Below are positions 28,001 to 36,544 of a DNA stretch of 64,000 nucleotides, in pieces. Location: positions 1,178,001 through 1,242,000 of the forward strand of contig NZ_JAFFHZ010000001.1 of NCBI RefSeq assembly GCF_017052585.1. The letters are read 5' to 3'. The notes beneath the pieces are model-generated. The model ran no database searches, was not told where the DNA came from, and saw only the letters and a program-made list of their open reading frames with translations. Within the stretch, counting starts at the first letter, position 1. Every line of letters begins with the position of its first letter. Made by a program: the position numbers and the translations under genes. This DNA is from Paenibacillus apiarius (GTDB lineage: Bacteria > Bacillota > Bacilli > Paenibacillales > Paenibacillaceae).

Positions 28001-30476
28001 GGCTGCGCCGCAGGTTATCAATAATTTGCCAGCGCGTAATGATAGACAAGTCAACGGGCAGCAGCTCGCCCCGACGGCTCTTCATCCGGGGAAAAAGCCA
28101 ACCGAGCAGCTGCCAATCTCCTCGCACCCACCGGTGAAGCCGGTTCTGATAAGCGATGAACTTGGCGGGATGATCATCAATGAGCTCTACATCCGTCAGC
28201 AAGCCCGCCCGCAAAAAACCGCCTTCCAGCAGATCATGGCTTAGCACCCGATTTTCGGGAATTCGTTCACACAAGGTTTCCGCAAATGCATCTACATCAA
28301 AGATGCCTTTCCCGGTAAAAATCCCTTCGCCTAAAGCGTCCTGATACGGATCGGAAGCGGCGAACGAATATGGATCCAGGCCGGGCACCGACCATAAACC
28401 GGCTAGCCGCGATTGCAAGGCCGACTCCAGATGGATTCCGATTCGCGGTTGCAGCACCCCGTATCCCTCTACGACCCGGGAGCGCTTTTCATTTAGACGC
28501 GGTCTGTTGTAAGGCAGATGCAAAGCTCCGATCATTCGATGGGCGCTTTCCAACGGAAGCCGCGTATCCGCATCCAGCGTAATAATATAGCGGATGCGCG
28601 GCAGCACCGCGGCATTTCCGTATGTATAGTCGTAGCTTGTCTCATTGCTGCCTTTCAGCAGCTCGACGAATTCCACGAGCTTGCCGCGCTTGCGTTCCCA
28701 GCCCATGTACACTTCTTCGCCGGGATTCCACCATCTGCTGCGCTGATAAAGATGGAACGTCGTATCATCGGAGATCGAATATCGCTTGCTGAGCCGCTCC
28801 ATCCTCTCTATGGCATAGGCAGCCAATTTGTCATCCTCAGGCAGCCGTTCCAAGCGGGAATCCGTAAAATCCCCCAAAATCGCATAATGGATATGGGGAC
28901 TGCGATTCGCCAAGTAATGGATTTCAAGGCGGTCCACCATCTCGTCCACTTCTTCCTTGGACGACCATATGACGGGGATGACGACCATCGTCGCGGCTTC
29001 GGCCGGCACTCCGGCAGAGAAGTCGTAACGAAGCAACGTATTCGGACGAATGGCGCATTCGATAATATAGTGAAGACCGGTTACCGCCCATTCGCTGGCC
29101 GGAAGCGCCACAGCCGCCATAACGATAAACCAGCCCACTGGATTGATTCCCTGCCCCCAGCCAATGATGAGCGACAAGGCTGCCCAGAATACCGCAAACA
29201 AACATGCAAGCAGCGCCATGTAGGATGTCTGGGCACGGCGACCTAGGAGCCGGTTCCCCGGCAGCGGCCGGGGTTTGCTGCATTTTTTCAAGGAGCGCTG
29301 GAGTTCACTTACTCCTCGGGGCTCGAACAAGTAATAGGCCAAGAACGAACGCCGCGGCATAAGATTCGCAGTTGATGCTATGGATGCACCCAATGTATGC
29401 AATGGACCCGCTGCTTGCGCCGAACCCTCCTTTACTGCCGATGCCGATTCCACCGCCACTCCCGCCGGTAAGGCGGAAGCCTGCTCCGCAAGCGCAAGCG
29501 CTTCGCGGGCGACCAGATTCTCCTGTACCCGGAGCCGCCGGGCCAATAGCTCCACCCGGTGACGGATCGTTCCGCGGCTCGCCGCATCCAGCTTCGGATA
29601 CGTATCTGTCCGGTCTTGGCGAAGCGTTTGTTCCACCAAGCTGATGCGGACGAATGCGTCATCCCACGACCAACGCTCGTTCTTCCTCAGGCTGCTGATG
29701 AGATGACCCGCTTTCCGTTGATAAGACGCCTGCAACTGCAGCTCATAAGTTACGATACGGTCAAGATCCCGATCGCCGTTTTCGAACTGGCAGATCAACC
29801 ATTCCCGTACGGAAGCGGCATGATCGGCCCACTCGCGCAGGTGGGATATTAAGTGGACGGCCCAGGCCCCTGACAGAGGGAAGGACTGTCCTTCCTCCTC
29901 CAGCTTGGCGCCAAGGGATTCGGCATTCCAAGCGCCGGGTTCGAATTGTCCGAGCAGCCGTTCGACATCCATGCATATTTCTCTTCTGTCCTGCACCTGA
30001 AGCATGACATCCGTAAGCTGATGAATGAGCGCCAGACGAAGGAAAAGAGGGATCGACCATGCTTCCGCAACGGTCAGAACCGCTACCTCCTGATAGGCAT
30101 TCACAAATTCAACAAGCGACGTTTCATCCAGCACGCCATCAACCAATGCGATATATTCAATGCAAATCGATTGAATACGGTATTGGCGCTCCTTGCGCAA
30201 ATACGGCAAATTGTTGGGCAGCGCCCCGGTAATTTGCTGCTGCATGCCCTTTACCTGATCCCCGATAAATTCAATATTATCAAGCAGCCAATCCTCCGCA
30301 GGCTGTGTACAGCTTGCAGGATGATGCTGCAAAAGGTTGGCAAACGCACGCAACGAGTCCAAATCCGCCGCTGCTCGCTTCAACAGGCTTGTTCGAGAAC
30401 GGGCAGTGCGTTTTGGTGTATGCCGCAGCGCCAACTCGCGCGCTTTTTGACGAAGTGTATCACGATGTTCAACCAT
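22002..30476 (-). CDS. Cyclic beta-1,2-glucan synthase-like protein (GT84-glycoamylase-GH94)
   Basis: A 2824-residue membrane protein. It has a helical N-terminal region to about residue 410, a pair of membrane helices near 420-460, and a GT84 glycosyltransferase domain with the DxD motif YIITLDADTRLPLE near residue 634 and the acceptor motif NRLHRWVRGDWQLLGWL. More membrane helices lie near 830-860 and 940-980. A glycoamylase-like domain near 1150-1400 carries GISESGYYAFDYQKNYQY. A repeated pair of carbohydrate-binding regions and a C-terminal GH94 phosphorylase domain with GIGDWNDGMSLVG near residue 2494 complete it. This is the Brucella/Agrobacterium Cgs (NdvB) domain order and size. It would polymerise UDP-glucose and trim and cyclise the chain. 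In a monoderm the product's role is unclear. Start has GGAGGCTCTA upstream. Confidence 0.9.
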   Translation of the reverse strand: MVEHRDTLRQKARELALRHTPKRTARSRTSLLKRAAADLDSLRAFANLLQHHPASCTQPAEDWLLDNIEFIGDQVKGMQQQITGALPNNLPYLRKERQYRIQSICIEYIALVDGVLDETSLVEFVNAYQEVAVLTVAEAWSIPLFLRLALIHQLTDVMLQVQDRREICMDVERLLGQFEPGAWNAESLGAKLEEEGQSFPLSGAWAVHLISHLREWADHAASVREWLICQFENGDRDLDRIVTYELQLQASYQRKAGHLISSLRKNERWSWDDAFVRISLVEQTLRQDRTDTYPKLDAASRGTIRHRVELLARRLRVQENLVAREALALAEQASALPAGVAVESASAVKEGSAQAAGPLHTLGASIASTANLMPRRSFLAYYLFEPRGVSELQRSLKKCSKPRPLPGNRLLGRRAQTSYMALLACLFAVFWAALSLIIGWGQGINPVGWFIVMAAVALPASEWAVTGLHYIIECAIRPNTLLRYDFSAGVPAEAATMVVIPVIWSSKEEVDEMVDRLEIHYLANRSPHIHYAILGDFTDSRLERLPEDDKLAAYAIERMERLSKRYSISDDTTFHLYQRSRWWNPGEEVYMGWERKRGKLVEFVELLKGSNETSYDYTYGNAAVLPRIRYIITLDADTRLPLESAHRMIGALHLPYNRPRLNEKRSRVVEGYGVLQPRIGIHLESALQSRLAGLWSVPGLDPYSFAASDPYQDALGEGIFTGKGIFDVDAFAETLCERIPENRVLSHDLLEGGFLRAGLLTDVELIDDHPAKFIAYQNRLHRWVRGDWQLLGWLFPRMKSRRGELLPVDLSIITRWQIIDNLRRSLLPIVLFALLLGFTILPGTPWRWLGVVLATMFIPVIRQLVNLTRAEWDPRGIGMAAAHAGLALLALPFQAVLMADAIARTLYRLSISKRRLLEWTSSLHIERSNRENAHPPLLGMTAGYVLVLLAAAASILQRDPYIASFGVVLCLLWAMAPAVIRWLDQAEPEKAESVSVHDERELRELARQIWAFYEDYTVAEDHWLPPDNVQIDPPNGVAHRTSPTNIGFFLTAALTARDFGFINTAELLERLERTIHSVERMEKWNGHLFNWYDTLTLKPLVPVYVSTVDSGNFVASLIAVKQGVAEWLMKEFPGKAHSERNRLDSDGRDDLHFEFAAELEKLKQESSHGPDQVLERGRELLERVETLINGTDFRALYDHKAKLFVLGYHAASGERDAVLYDLLASEARQTSFVAIALGQISVSHWMALGRATRSQGGRTALVSWSGTMFEYLMPWLLMRTYPKTIWDSTYRGVVRQQMAYAKERGVPFGISESGYYAFDYQKNYQYRAFGVPGLGFKRGLEQDLVLAPYAAIMALPYAVAEGMDNLRRMEEMGARGKYGFYEAIDCTPERMPDGSKAEVIRSFMAHHQGMSLLTIANMLHDHNMIERFHRDKRIQTAELLLQERIPAKPAQARVEAAGIQRIAQPTQPQASPVRSYPSADTPAPEAAILSNGSFTTVITNSGSGQLRSQGLAVSRWREDPVKDDWGSYMYIRDVQRDECWSPTYQPCRVPPSFAEAHFSLEKALFKRTDGEMQTALEIAVSPDADAEVRKLTLYHAGADTRTFEVTTFLELALARPDADAAHPAFTKLFIETEYDAKARCLLARKRPRNADEQALWAFHVFTDGEEASDTPEMETDRARFIGRGHTLAAPKGLRSRLGGAVGSVADPAFIMRRRITLQAGGRIALYAVTGVAGTREEALALARTLSRKAEADRVFEHAWTHAQIELHNMQLSPADAAVYHVLASRALYSGRLNDEQEASIAVNTKAQSGLWSYGVSGDRPIVLVTIDDAIHLPFIHKLLSGHEYLLRKGLSLDVVVLNGALEGYQQNVQESLQRSIEHRLNRYRTDHGSAYLIASAGLPDEDRALLFATARVVLRADGPSLKAQLKAAEASDSAAGQEDEEQAEANRKPSSQAKANLPKTKQQRLKAGHTQSDSYQSTANAGESEMSDSTPLLFFNGWGGFSRDGSEYRMTLKDDRFLPAPWINVMANPRFGCLVSELNTGYTWWRNSRECKLTPWSNDPALDPRGEACYLKDDKSGEYWLVGSPNREEGMDGGARYNIAHGMGYSRYAHDSGGLHQELTVFVPVDAPIKIMKLRLRNPSDERRELSVTYYAEWVLGVNRQSNASHIVSEWNGSVQALIARNTYQDTFRDATAFLAVYPAASAENEPSAAADASMRETSWTVDRQEFIGRNRTAEQPAALERDRLSDSDGPVSDSCGAVQTRFAIEPGGERTIYMLLGCDDSVQAAEKWLRKYREPAACEQAYEEIRQFWSGLLGTVAVSTPSKEMDMLLNNWLLYQSLACRMWARSAFYQAGGAYGFRDQLQDSLSMLHCRPDLTRAQIIIHASHQYKEGDVQHWWHEETHRGIRTRFSDDLLWLPYALSRYLEHTGDDSLLEESAPYLQSELLREGEHERYEETVLSGDTGTVYEHCLRVLDHSLERFGEHGLPLIGIGDWNDGMSLVGAEGRGESVWLGWFMGDVLIRFAAVCERRGDTERAARYRDVAGQLKLALNEHGWDGQWYRRAFTDAGQWLGSVHQAECRIDSIAQSWSVISGLAEAGKAARAMNSFDRELVDRDMEMAYILTPPFNNTEPSPGYIQGYPPGIRENGGQYTHGVIWSIVAWSMLGNGDKAFELFHMLNPITHTMNPAEVNRYYGEPYVMAADVYSAKPHKGHAGWTWYTGAAGWMYQAGLEWILGIRRRGDKLIISPCIPKDWPAFSVRYRHGNAEYRIQVSNPAGKCSPSRPNEGQSKLAIDGKELDLEQYFGEEGPFIPLRDEQGAHEVELTL

Positions 30477-30571
30477 TAGAGCCTCCGAAAATCAAATTAA
30501 TTAAGATTTCACGTTTTCATATGATTTCCGAAAGGCCATGATTTTATGGGATTGCGTGAAAATAGATATGG

Positions 30572-30603
30572 AAAGCCCGAAGACATGAGCGTCTCCGGGC
30601 TTT
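30572..30603 (-). terminator. Hairpin at the lipoprotein gene end
   Basis: AAAGCCCG-GAGAC / GTCTT-CGGGCTTT arms around a short loop. It overlaps the stop codon of the lipoprotein gene. The T-run is weak, so termination may be partial. Confidence 0.6.
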
Positions 30604-31234
30604 ATCGTTTCGCGACGGCAAAGGATACGACCCGCCCCTGAGCAGGATCGATACCGATGTCGTAAGTCGCGTTTGTTCTTTTATTTTGGAATGCAACATG
30701 CATAATACCATGCCGCAATGCGCGTTCGCCAGAGAGCATTTCCAGTTCTCCCGCGGCGGCATGCAGCTGCTGTACCACGTAATGACGGGCTTCTGACTCC
30801 AATCGCTTCATTTCCGTTCTCGCAGGCGGCGCCTTCATTGAATTGCGCGTTACGCCAAGTTCGTAAAAATCACCCGTTTTCAAATTCAATTCGCCATAGA
30901 AGCGCTCGATTCCCCCAGTGGCGCCAGCATGCTTGGGCAAGCCGACGAACGTGACATGGCCAGGGCGCGCCTTCCGTTTCCCGGAACCTGCCAAGCGTCT
31001 GGTAAAGCCGTACGTCATATTCCATTGCCCGATATCGATCGAAAGATCGAAATACCGCTTCAATCCGTCAACGGCAAATTGCTGCATCCTGATTTTGTCG
31101 ATCGCTTTTTCCTTTCCGTACGCTTTGACTGTTTTACTTACTTGATGATACGTATCTGTCACAGCTTGTCCGCATCCCGTTAGCACAAGGCATATGATTA
31201 CGGTTCCCGCAAGCAGCGCCGCTGTTTTGTTCAT
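30602..31234 (-). CDS. Hypothetical lipoprotein
   Basis: 210 residues with a lipoprotein signal (LLAGTVIICLVLTGCGQA; lipobox LTGC). The mature part is basic, rich in Lys and Arg, with no enzyme motif that I recognise; segments such as MTYGFTRRLAGSGKRKARPG and FYELGVTRNSMKAPPAR are distinctive. It is probably anchored on the outer face of the membrane. It lies upstream of the glucan synthase on the same strand with a hairpin and a 125-base gap between them, so they are probably independent. Confidence 0.8.
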   Translation of the reverse strand: MNKTAALLAGTVIICLVLTGCGQAVTDTYHQVSKTVKAYGKEKAIDKIRMQQFAVDGLKRYFDLSIDIGQWNMTYGFTRRLAGSGKRKARPGHVTFVGLPKHAGATGGIERFYGELNLKTGDFYELGVTRNSMKAPPARTEMKRLESEARHYVVQQLHAAAGELEMLSGERALRHGIMHVAFQNKRTNATYDIGIDPAQGRVVSFAVAKR

Positions 31235-31567
31235 CCGTTTTTCTCCCCTTGCCTTCTATCCTGCCATCTAAGACGCGCGGCGCCCCGCTTTCCCCTTCTA
31301 TATGGTGGCAGCTCCGGGATAGCGAGACAAGAGACACGTCCCCTTATAAGCATAATGGATACGGACGAAAGCTTCATGTCATTCCTCTTACATTTAGCTT
31401 ACAATCTTGCAAGATTGGGGGAGTTATCAATCATTAAAAAGCCTCCTTACATTCATTCATCCCCCATCCTTGCTAATGACGGGTTGTGGCTGGGCTACTG
31501 TCACGATATGTGCAGCCGAATGAAAACGTGAGGAGGCTTTATGCGGTTCGTTGTCATCACCAATACA
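31235..31567. other. Intergenic region with a perfect palindrome and a large hairpin
   Basis: A perfect 16-base palindrome CAATCTTG-CAAGATTG lies at 31402-31417, and a long-loop inverted repeat AAAAAGCCTCCT / AGGAGGCTTT spans 31436-31540. The latter is correctly placed to end the tetR transcript. The palindrome has the shape of a TetR-family operator and lies about 170 bases before the lipoprotein gene start. Confidence 0.5.
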
Positions 31568-32170
31568 TCATGCCGATTGCGCCGATTCAAGCGCTCTCCG
31601 GCATAGAAAGCGAACATGGGCCAATGCAGCCGGTTTGACCTCTTCAAAGGTGACTTGATCTTGAATATAAAAGGAGATGAAGCCGTGCATAGCAAGAAAT
31701 AAACTGAGCGGAATATTATGGCGCTCTTGATCGGAATGCATATTGCCGCTCAGGGACTGTCTTACGATAGTCGAAAACATCTCTAAGCAACGCCCCTGTT
31801 CCGTCCGGGCATAAGCGAGCAATTCCTCATCCCGCGTCATGAACATAATTTCATAATGATGCGGATGTTCCAGTCCAAATCGGACAAACTCCAACATAAC
31901 CTGCTCCATCTTGGACAATCCGTCGGAAGGAGCTTGGTTGACAACACGTTCGAACAGCCGTTCAAGCCGCTTGAAATCTTCTTGGACAAGCGCGTAGAAC
32001 AGCTCGGCTTTATCTTTGAAATGATAATAAAGCGAACCATGGCTGTACCCTAATTGTTGGCCGATACTTCGCATGGAGATGGCTCGGTACCCCTTCGTAA
32101 CAAACAAATGGCGCGCCACTTCCAAGATTCGCTCTCGCGACAACTCTTGATCCACTGCTTTTCTTGCCAT
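31568..32170 (-). CDS. TetR/AcrR-family transcriptional regulator
   Basis: 200 residues. Residues about 8-56 are a TetR helix-turn-helix (SRERILEVARHLFVTKGYRA, SMRSIGQQLGYSHGSLYYHF, KDKAELFYAL). The C-terminal ligand domain has no family-specific signature. It follows yigZ by 15 bases and is probably co-transcribed. The target is unknown; the palindrome at 31402-31417 is the nearest operator-like site. Confidence 0.92.
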   Translation of the reverse strand: MARKAVDQELSRERILEVARHLFVTKGYRAISMRSIGQQLGYSHGSLYYHFKDKAELFYALVQEDFKRLERLFERVVNQAPSDGLSKMEQVMLEFVRFGLEHPHHYEIMFMTRDEELLAYARTEQGRCLEMFSTIVRQSLSGNMHSDQERHNIPLSLFLAMHGFISFYIQDQVTFEEVKPAALAHVRFLCRRALESAQSA

Positions 32171-32184
32171 AGCGGTTGTTCTCC

Positions 32185-32817
32185 TTATTCCCCTTCAATG
32201 TAATATAGCGGGTCTCCCTTCCCGATTACGGCCTGACCTTGCGTCAGATCCGTTATCCACGCGATAAACCGCTCACACTCCGACACGACGGGCAAGCACG
32301 TCAGCGTGACCTTATCGGCAAATTGCGTTTCTCCCATCCGTGTTTCTTTATTGCGCAACTCATTTTCCAATTTGCCAAGCCATGTATAATCAATCTCGAC
32401 AAATACTTCTTGATGCAATACTTTCTCGATCGCTTCAGCCGCTTCAATCGCTGCCACCGCACCGTCCGAGTATGCGCGTATCAGGCCGCCGGCACCGAGC
32501 AGAATGCCTCCGAAGTAACGCGTGACGACGATAGCCGTATCTTTCAGGCCTTGGTTCTTCATCACTTCCAAGATCGGCTTCCCCGCGGTCCCGCTTGGCT
32601 CCCCGTCATCCGACGCTTTCTGGATTTCATCGCGCTCCCCTATAATGTATGCGGAGCAGTTATGGGTCGCATTCCAGTGCTTCTTCTTCATCTCTTCGAT
32701 AAATGTAATCGCTTCCTGTTCGTTAGTTACGGGTTTGCCGTAACCGATGAAGCGCGACTTCTTAATGACGATTTCCTTGCTGCCGAATTGGCGTACGGTC
32801 TTGTAACGTTCTAACAA
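32185..32817 (-). CDS. yvyE: YigZ/IMPACT-family protein (YvyE homologue)
   Basis: 210 residues from the TTG at 32817. This start has AAGGTGAGT upstream and gives MLERYKTVRQFG, which matches the usual MLxxYxTV start of YvyE-type proteins. Key blocks are EIVIKKSRFIGY, KKHWNATHNCSAYIIGE, DDGEPSGTAGKPILEVM and VVTRYFGGILLGAGGLIRAYSD of the UPF0029 N-terminal domain, followed by a small C-terminal domain (DUF1949). The family is linked to translation control and stress in eukaryotes; its bacterial role is poorly defined. Confidence 0.93.
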   Translation of the reverse strand: MLERYKTVRQFGSKEIVIKKSRFIGYGKPVTNEQEAITFIEEMKKKHWNATHNCSAYIIGERDEIQKASDDGEPSGTAGKPILEVMKNQGLKDTAIVVTRYFGGILLGAGGLIRAYSDGAVAAIEAAEAIEKVLHQEVFVEIDYTWLGKLENELRNKETRMGETQFADKVTLTCLPVVSECERFIAWITDLTQGQAVIGKGDPLYYIEGE

Positions 32818-32841
32818 AAAACTCACCTTCTTATTGCCAAG

Positions 32842-32872
32842 AAAGCAGTTCCCCATAACGGTGAACTGCTTT
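32842..32872 (-). terminator. Terminator of pgi
   Basis: Perfect 10-base arms AAAGCAGTTC / GAACTGCTTT with an 11-base loop in the gap between pgi and yigZ on the minus strand. The T-run is short. Confidence 0.7.
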
Positions 32873-32919
32873 CATCGGCTTGTCGCTTAACTTAGCTGTG
32901 TTGACTGGCGCCGACCCGA

Positions 32920-34275
32920 TTAACGGGACAGTCTCGCTTCCAATTCCGCCTTCTCGGCTTCATAGCCTGGTTTGCCAAGCAGGGCGAACATATTTTTCTT
33001 GTAAGCTTCAACACCTGGCTGATCAAATGGATTGACACCGAGCAAATATCCGCTGATTCCGCATGCTTTTTCAAAGAAGTACACCAAGTAACCGAACGAA
33101 TGCGGCGTCATATCCGGAATTGTTACAATCAAGTTCGGAACGTTGCCGTCAGTATGAGCGAGCATCGTGCCTTCAAATGCCTTCTTGTTGACAAAGTCCA
33201 TTGTCTTGCCCGCCAAGAAGTTCAGTCCATCCAAGTCGTCTGCATCTTCATTAATCGTCACATGGTGAGACACTTTATCCACCTGAATGACGGTTTCGAA
33301 CAGGTTGCGCGTTCCTTCTTGAATGAATTGTCCCATGGAGTGAAGATCTGTCGAGAAGTCGACCGACGCCGGATAAATTCCTTTGTTGTCCTTCCCTTCG
33401 CTCTCGCCGTACAGCTGCTTCCACCATTCGGACACGTAGTGCAGGGCAGGCTCATAGTTCACGAGAATTTCCGTCGTCTTGCCCTTGCGGTATAGCGCGT
33501 TGCGCACTGCCGCATATTGGTAGCTCAAGTTATCCGATACATCGGGATTGTTGAATTCCACAGATGCGTCCTGAGCGCCTTGCATCATTTCGTCAATGTT
33601 AATGCCTGCAGCCGCAATTGGCAATAGGCCTACAGCAGTAAGTACGGAGTACCGTCCGCCAACGTCGTCCGGAATAACGAACGTCTCATAGCCTTCTTCT
33701 GTGGCCAGCTTTTTGAGGGCGCCTTTCTCGCGGTCTGTCGTTGCATAAATGCGCTGTTTCGCTTCTTCTTTACCGTATTTCTTCTCCAGCAATTCACGGA
33801 AAATACGGAACGCGATGGCAGGCTCTGTCGTAGTGCCTGACTTGGAGATGACATTGACCGAGAAATCTTTGCCATCGATCAGATCGAGCAGGTGCGTAAT
33901 ATAAGTCGAGCTGATGTTGTTGCCTGCGAAATAAATTTCCGGTGTCTTACGCTTGTCCTTCGGCAGCATGTTATAGAAGGAATGCCCCAGCATCTCAATC
34001 GCGGCGCGCGCGCCCAGATAAGACCCGCCGATGCCAATGACAATCAGCACTTCGGAATTGGACTGAATGCGCTCGGCAGCCGCTTTAATGCGTGCGAACT
34101 CCTCTTTGTCATACGCAGAAGGGAGATCGATCCAACCCAAAAAGTCGGAACCTGTGCCTGTCTTATTATGTAATTGCTCATGCGCCAAGCGAATGGGCTC
34201 TTTAAAATAATCAATTTCATGCTGACTAACGAACGTCAACGCCTTGCTGTAATCAAAGTGCACTTTTTTTGTCAT
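32920..34275 (-). CDS. pgi: Glucose-6-phosphate isomerase
   Basis: 451 residues from the ATG at 34275 (GAGGAGGGTG upstream). Interconverts glucose-6-phosphate and fructose-6-phosphate. Seen are the SIS-fold phosphate loops [14 protein letters not shown] and [19 protein letters not shown] signature 1 [14 protein letters not shown], the catalytic glutamate region [10 protein letters not shown] and signature 2 [19 protein letters not shown]. This is the short Firmicutes form. It is monocistronic and divergent from the dehydrogenase gene at 34551. Confidence 0.97.
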   Translation of the reverse strand: MTKKVHFDYSKALTFVSQHEIDYFKEPIRLAHEQLHNKTGTGSDFLGWIDLPSAYDKEEFARIKAAAERIQSNSEVLIVIGIGGSYLGARAAIEMLGHSFYNMLPKDKRKTPEIYFAGNNISSTYITHLLDLIDGKDFSVNVISKSGTTTEPAIAFRIFRELLEKKYGKEEAKQRIYATTDREKGALKKLATEEGYETFVIPDDVGGRYSVLTAVGLLPIAAAGINIDEMMQGAQDASVEFNNPDVSDNLSYQYAAVRNALYRKGKTTEILVNYEPALHYVSEWWKQLYGESEGKDNKGIYPASVDFSTDLHSMGQFIQEGTRNLFETVIQVDKVSHHVTINEDADDLDGLNFLAGKTMDFVNKKAFEGTMLAHTDGNVPNLIVTIPDMTPHSFGYLVYFFEKACGISGYLLGVNPFDQPGVEAYKKNMFALLGKPGYEAEKAELEARLSR

Positions 34276-34550
34276 CGTACACCCTCCTCGAGTATTGGTT
34301 GACTTTGCCACTTTAACCCATGAAAATCAAGATATAGTCATAGAATACTGGATTTTGAACGGAAACACAAGGGAACGCGCCTCATTGAAAAGGTTTACAC
34401 GATAAAACATATTTATAGCATTGCACAATATCAAGTATGAATGCGTTGTCAGGAAAAAAAATATCGCCTGCTTCATGCCTCCCCGCGCTCCTTCCGAGTA
34501 TGGTACACTATTCTCGGACAATCAGCTTACACTAACGCGAGGTGAACCCT

Positions 34551-35444
34551 GTGAAGAACGTAGCAGTATTGGGATTGGGAACGATGGGCGCGCCGATGGC
34601 CGCGAATTTGATTCGCAAAGGATTCAACGTCACGGTATATAACCGCACACCAGAGAAGGCCGCACCGTTGCAAGAGCTCGGCGCCAAGACGGCTGCAACG
34701 CCGCAAGAAGCGGCAGGATATGCCGATGCCGTCATCACGATGGTAAGCGATGATCGCTCGATTGAAGCGCTCTATTATGGAACGGATGGTCTGATGGCAA
34801 GCATTCGGGAAGGTCAGATTATTATCGATTGCAGCACGATTTCTCCTGTGCTCGTGAAGCGCTTGGCTGCCGATTGCAGGCAGCGCGGCGCACAGTTCTT
34901 GGATGCGCCGGTTACCGGCAGCAAACCTGCTGCTGTCGACGGCACGCTCGTCTTCATGGCCGGCGGAGAGGCGGAAGCGCTTCAAGCCGCCATGCCTGTC
35001 TTGGAGGCGATGGGACGCAAAATCGTCCATATGGGGCCGACAGGCAGCGGATCGATTACGAAGCTCGCCCACAATACGATTGTAGGCATCAACAATGCGG
35101 CGCTGGCCGAAGGCTTCTCTATCGTTGCCAAAGCCGGAGTGAACCCGAGCGCCTTCTTGGACGTCGTAAAAAATGGCAGCGCCGGAAGCAAAGCAGCCGA
35201 GTTGAAAGGCGAGAAAATCATCGCCGGCGACTTCGACAATCAATTCTCGCTGCAGCTGATGCTCAAGGATTTGAAGCTTGCATCCGTCTTGATGGAGGAC
35301 ATGCAGTCTCCGTCTCCGATGCTCGATGCCGCCAAAAATTTGTTCCAAATGGGACAAACCGCCGGCTTCGGCGAAGAAGACTTGTGTTCGGTCGTAAAAA
35401 TGTACGAGCAATGGATCGGACATGCCATCGGACGGGACAAGTAA
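34551..35444 (+). CDS. NAD(P)-dependent 3-hydroxyisobutyrate dehydrogenase-family enzyme
   Basis: 297 residues from the GTG at 34551 (GAGGTGA six bases upstream; a GTG nine bases earlier overlaps that site). N-terminal Rossmann motif VLGLGTMGAPMAANL, cofactor loop VYNRTPEKA (arginine favours NADPH), substrate motif FLDAPVTGSKPAAVDGTL and the catalytic lysine in GSGSITKLAHNTIVG are all present. The family includes 3-hydroxyisobutyrate, tartronate semialdehyde and glyoxylate/succinic semialdehyde reductases; the substrate cannot be fixed from sequence. No valine catabolism genes are nearby. Confidence 0.9.
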   Translation: MKNVAVLGLGTMGAPMAANLIRKGFNVTVYNRTPEKAAPLQELGAKTAATPQEAAGYADAVITMVSDDRSIEALYYGTDGLMASIREGQIIIDCSTISPVLVKRLAADCRQRGAQFLDAPVTGSKPAAVDGTLVFMAGGEAEALQAAMPVLEAMGRKIVHMGPTGSGSITKLAHNTIVGINNAALAEGFSIVAKAGVNPSAFLDVVKNGSAGSKAAELKGEKIIAGDFDNQFSLQLMLKDLKLASVLMEDMQSPSPMLDAAKNLFQMGQTAGFGEEDLCSVVKMYEQWIGHAIGRDK

Positions 35445-35466
35445 GCTGGATATAGATCTTTACGGC

Positions 35467-35505
35467 GAACAGGGAGTGTGCGGGGAAATCCGCCACTCCC
35501 TGTTC
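35467..35505 (+). terminator. Hairpin after the dehydrogenase gene
   Basis: Perfect 12-base arms GAACAGGGAGTG / CACTCCCTGTTC with a 15-base loop, 22 bases after the stop codon. There is no T-run, so it may be an RNA-stabilising hairpin rather than an efficient terminator. Confidence 0.65.
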
Positions 35506-35608
35506 ATATAGCCGGCAATAATGCCGCACGCTTCCCCGGCCTGCCCCATGATGATTGATAATCTGTTCTTATGCCAGCTCTCCCTCTCCTTCTGAGGCTG
35601 AAAACGCG

Positions 35609-36544
35609 CTACATCTTCTGAATGCCAAGCTTGCTTTCCGATTTTCTGCGCTGGAGCATTTCTCTGGATCGGGAAAATGTAAAAATAAGAAGAGCGATCC
35701 AAATCAGCAGAAACGCCAGCAGTTGCGGCAGGCTAAAAGGCTCGTGAAACAGAAACAACCCTAATAGCAGCATGATGGTCGGCGCGATATATTGTAGGAA
35801 GCCGACCAGCGTAAAGGAAATTCGTTTGGCTCCAGCGGCAAATAACAGCAAAGGAATGGCCGTCACAACGCCTGCCCCCATCAGCAGCAAAATAACCGAT
35901 ATATCCCTGTCCCATAACGAGACGGAGCTATGATCGAAAAAGAGCAGAAAGACAAGCGCAAATGGCGTCATGATGAGCGTTTCAATGGTCAGTCCCGTCC
36001 AGGCGCCGATGGCGACCTTCTTTTTAATAAGACCATAAAATCCGAAGGTGGCAGCCAAGGTCAACGCGGCCCAAGGTATGCTTCCGTAATATATCGTCAG
36101 ACACAGCACACCTCCTGCCGCGATGGCAACGGATATCCACTCTGCCTTATTCAAGCGTTCTTTCAAGAAAAATGTGGCTAGAAACACATTTAGCAGCGGA
36201 TTGATGTAATAGCCAAGGCTCGCTTCAACCACGCGATCACTCTCTACGGCAAAAATAAAAACGAGCCAGTTGACGCTGATCAGAACGGAGGCCAAAATCA
36301 TGCTTATGGCCTGTTTTTTATGGGTAAACACATATTTCATTTCTGCGGTTACCGTCTTCAGCTTTCCTAACAGCAAAAGAATAAGGAGCATAAACACCAA
36401 CGACCATATGATTCGGTGAGCCAACACCTCTCCGGCAGGGACAGATCCAACCGATTTCCAATAAATGGGAAGAACACCCCACAAAAGATAGGATAACCCT
36501 GTTGCGAGCACCCCCATGGAATACTCGCCTTGCTTTATTTTCAT
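35609..36544 (-). CDS. rarD: RarD-type EamA/DMT transporter
   Basis: 311 residues from the ATG at 36544 (GGAGGA upstream). Ten hydrophobic segments are present. The N-terminal GLSYLLWGVLPIYWK, AHRIIWSL, LISVNWLVFIFAVES and SLGYYINPLLNVFLATFFLKERL are typical of RarD. The transported substrate is unknown; RarD was named for chloramphenicol sensitivity, but that role is not established. Single gene. Confidence 0.92.
   Translation of the reverse strand: MKIKQGEYSMGVLATGLSYLLWGVLPIYWKSVGSVPAGEVLAHRIIWSLVFMLLILLLLGKLKTVTAEMKYVFTHKKQAISMILASVLISVNWLVFIFAVESDRVVEASLGYYINPLLNVFLATFFLKERLNKAEWISVAIAAGGVLCLTIYYGSIPWAALTLAATFGFYGLIKKKVAIGAWTGLTIETLIMTPFALVFLLFFDHSSVSLWDRDISVILLLMGAGVVTAIPLLLFAAGAKRISFTLVGFLQYIAPTIMLLLGLFLFHEPFSLPQLLAFLLIWIALLIFTFSRSREMLQRRKSESKLGIQKM

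Noticed and set aside
22023-30479. Many long plus-strand frames opposite the glucan synthase gene
   Set aside because: They are antisense shadows of a GC-rich coding region, rich in Arg, His and Pro, and lack ribosome sites.
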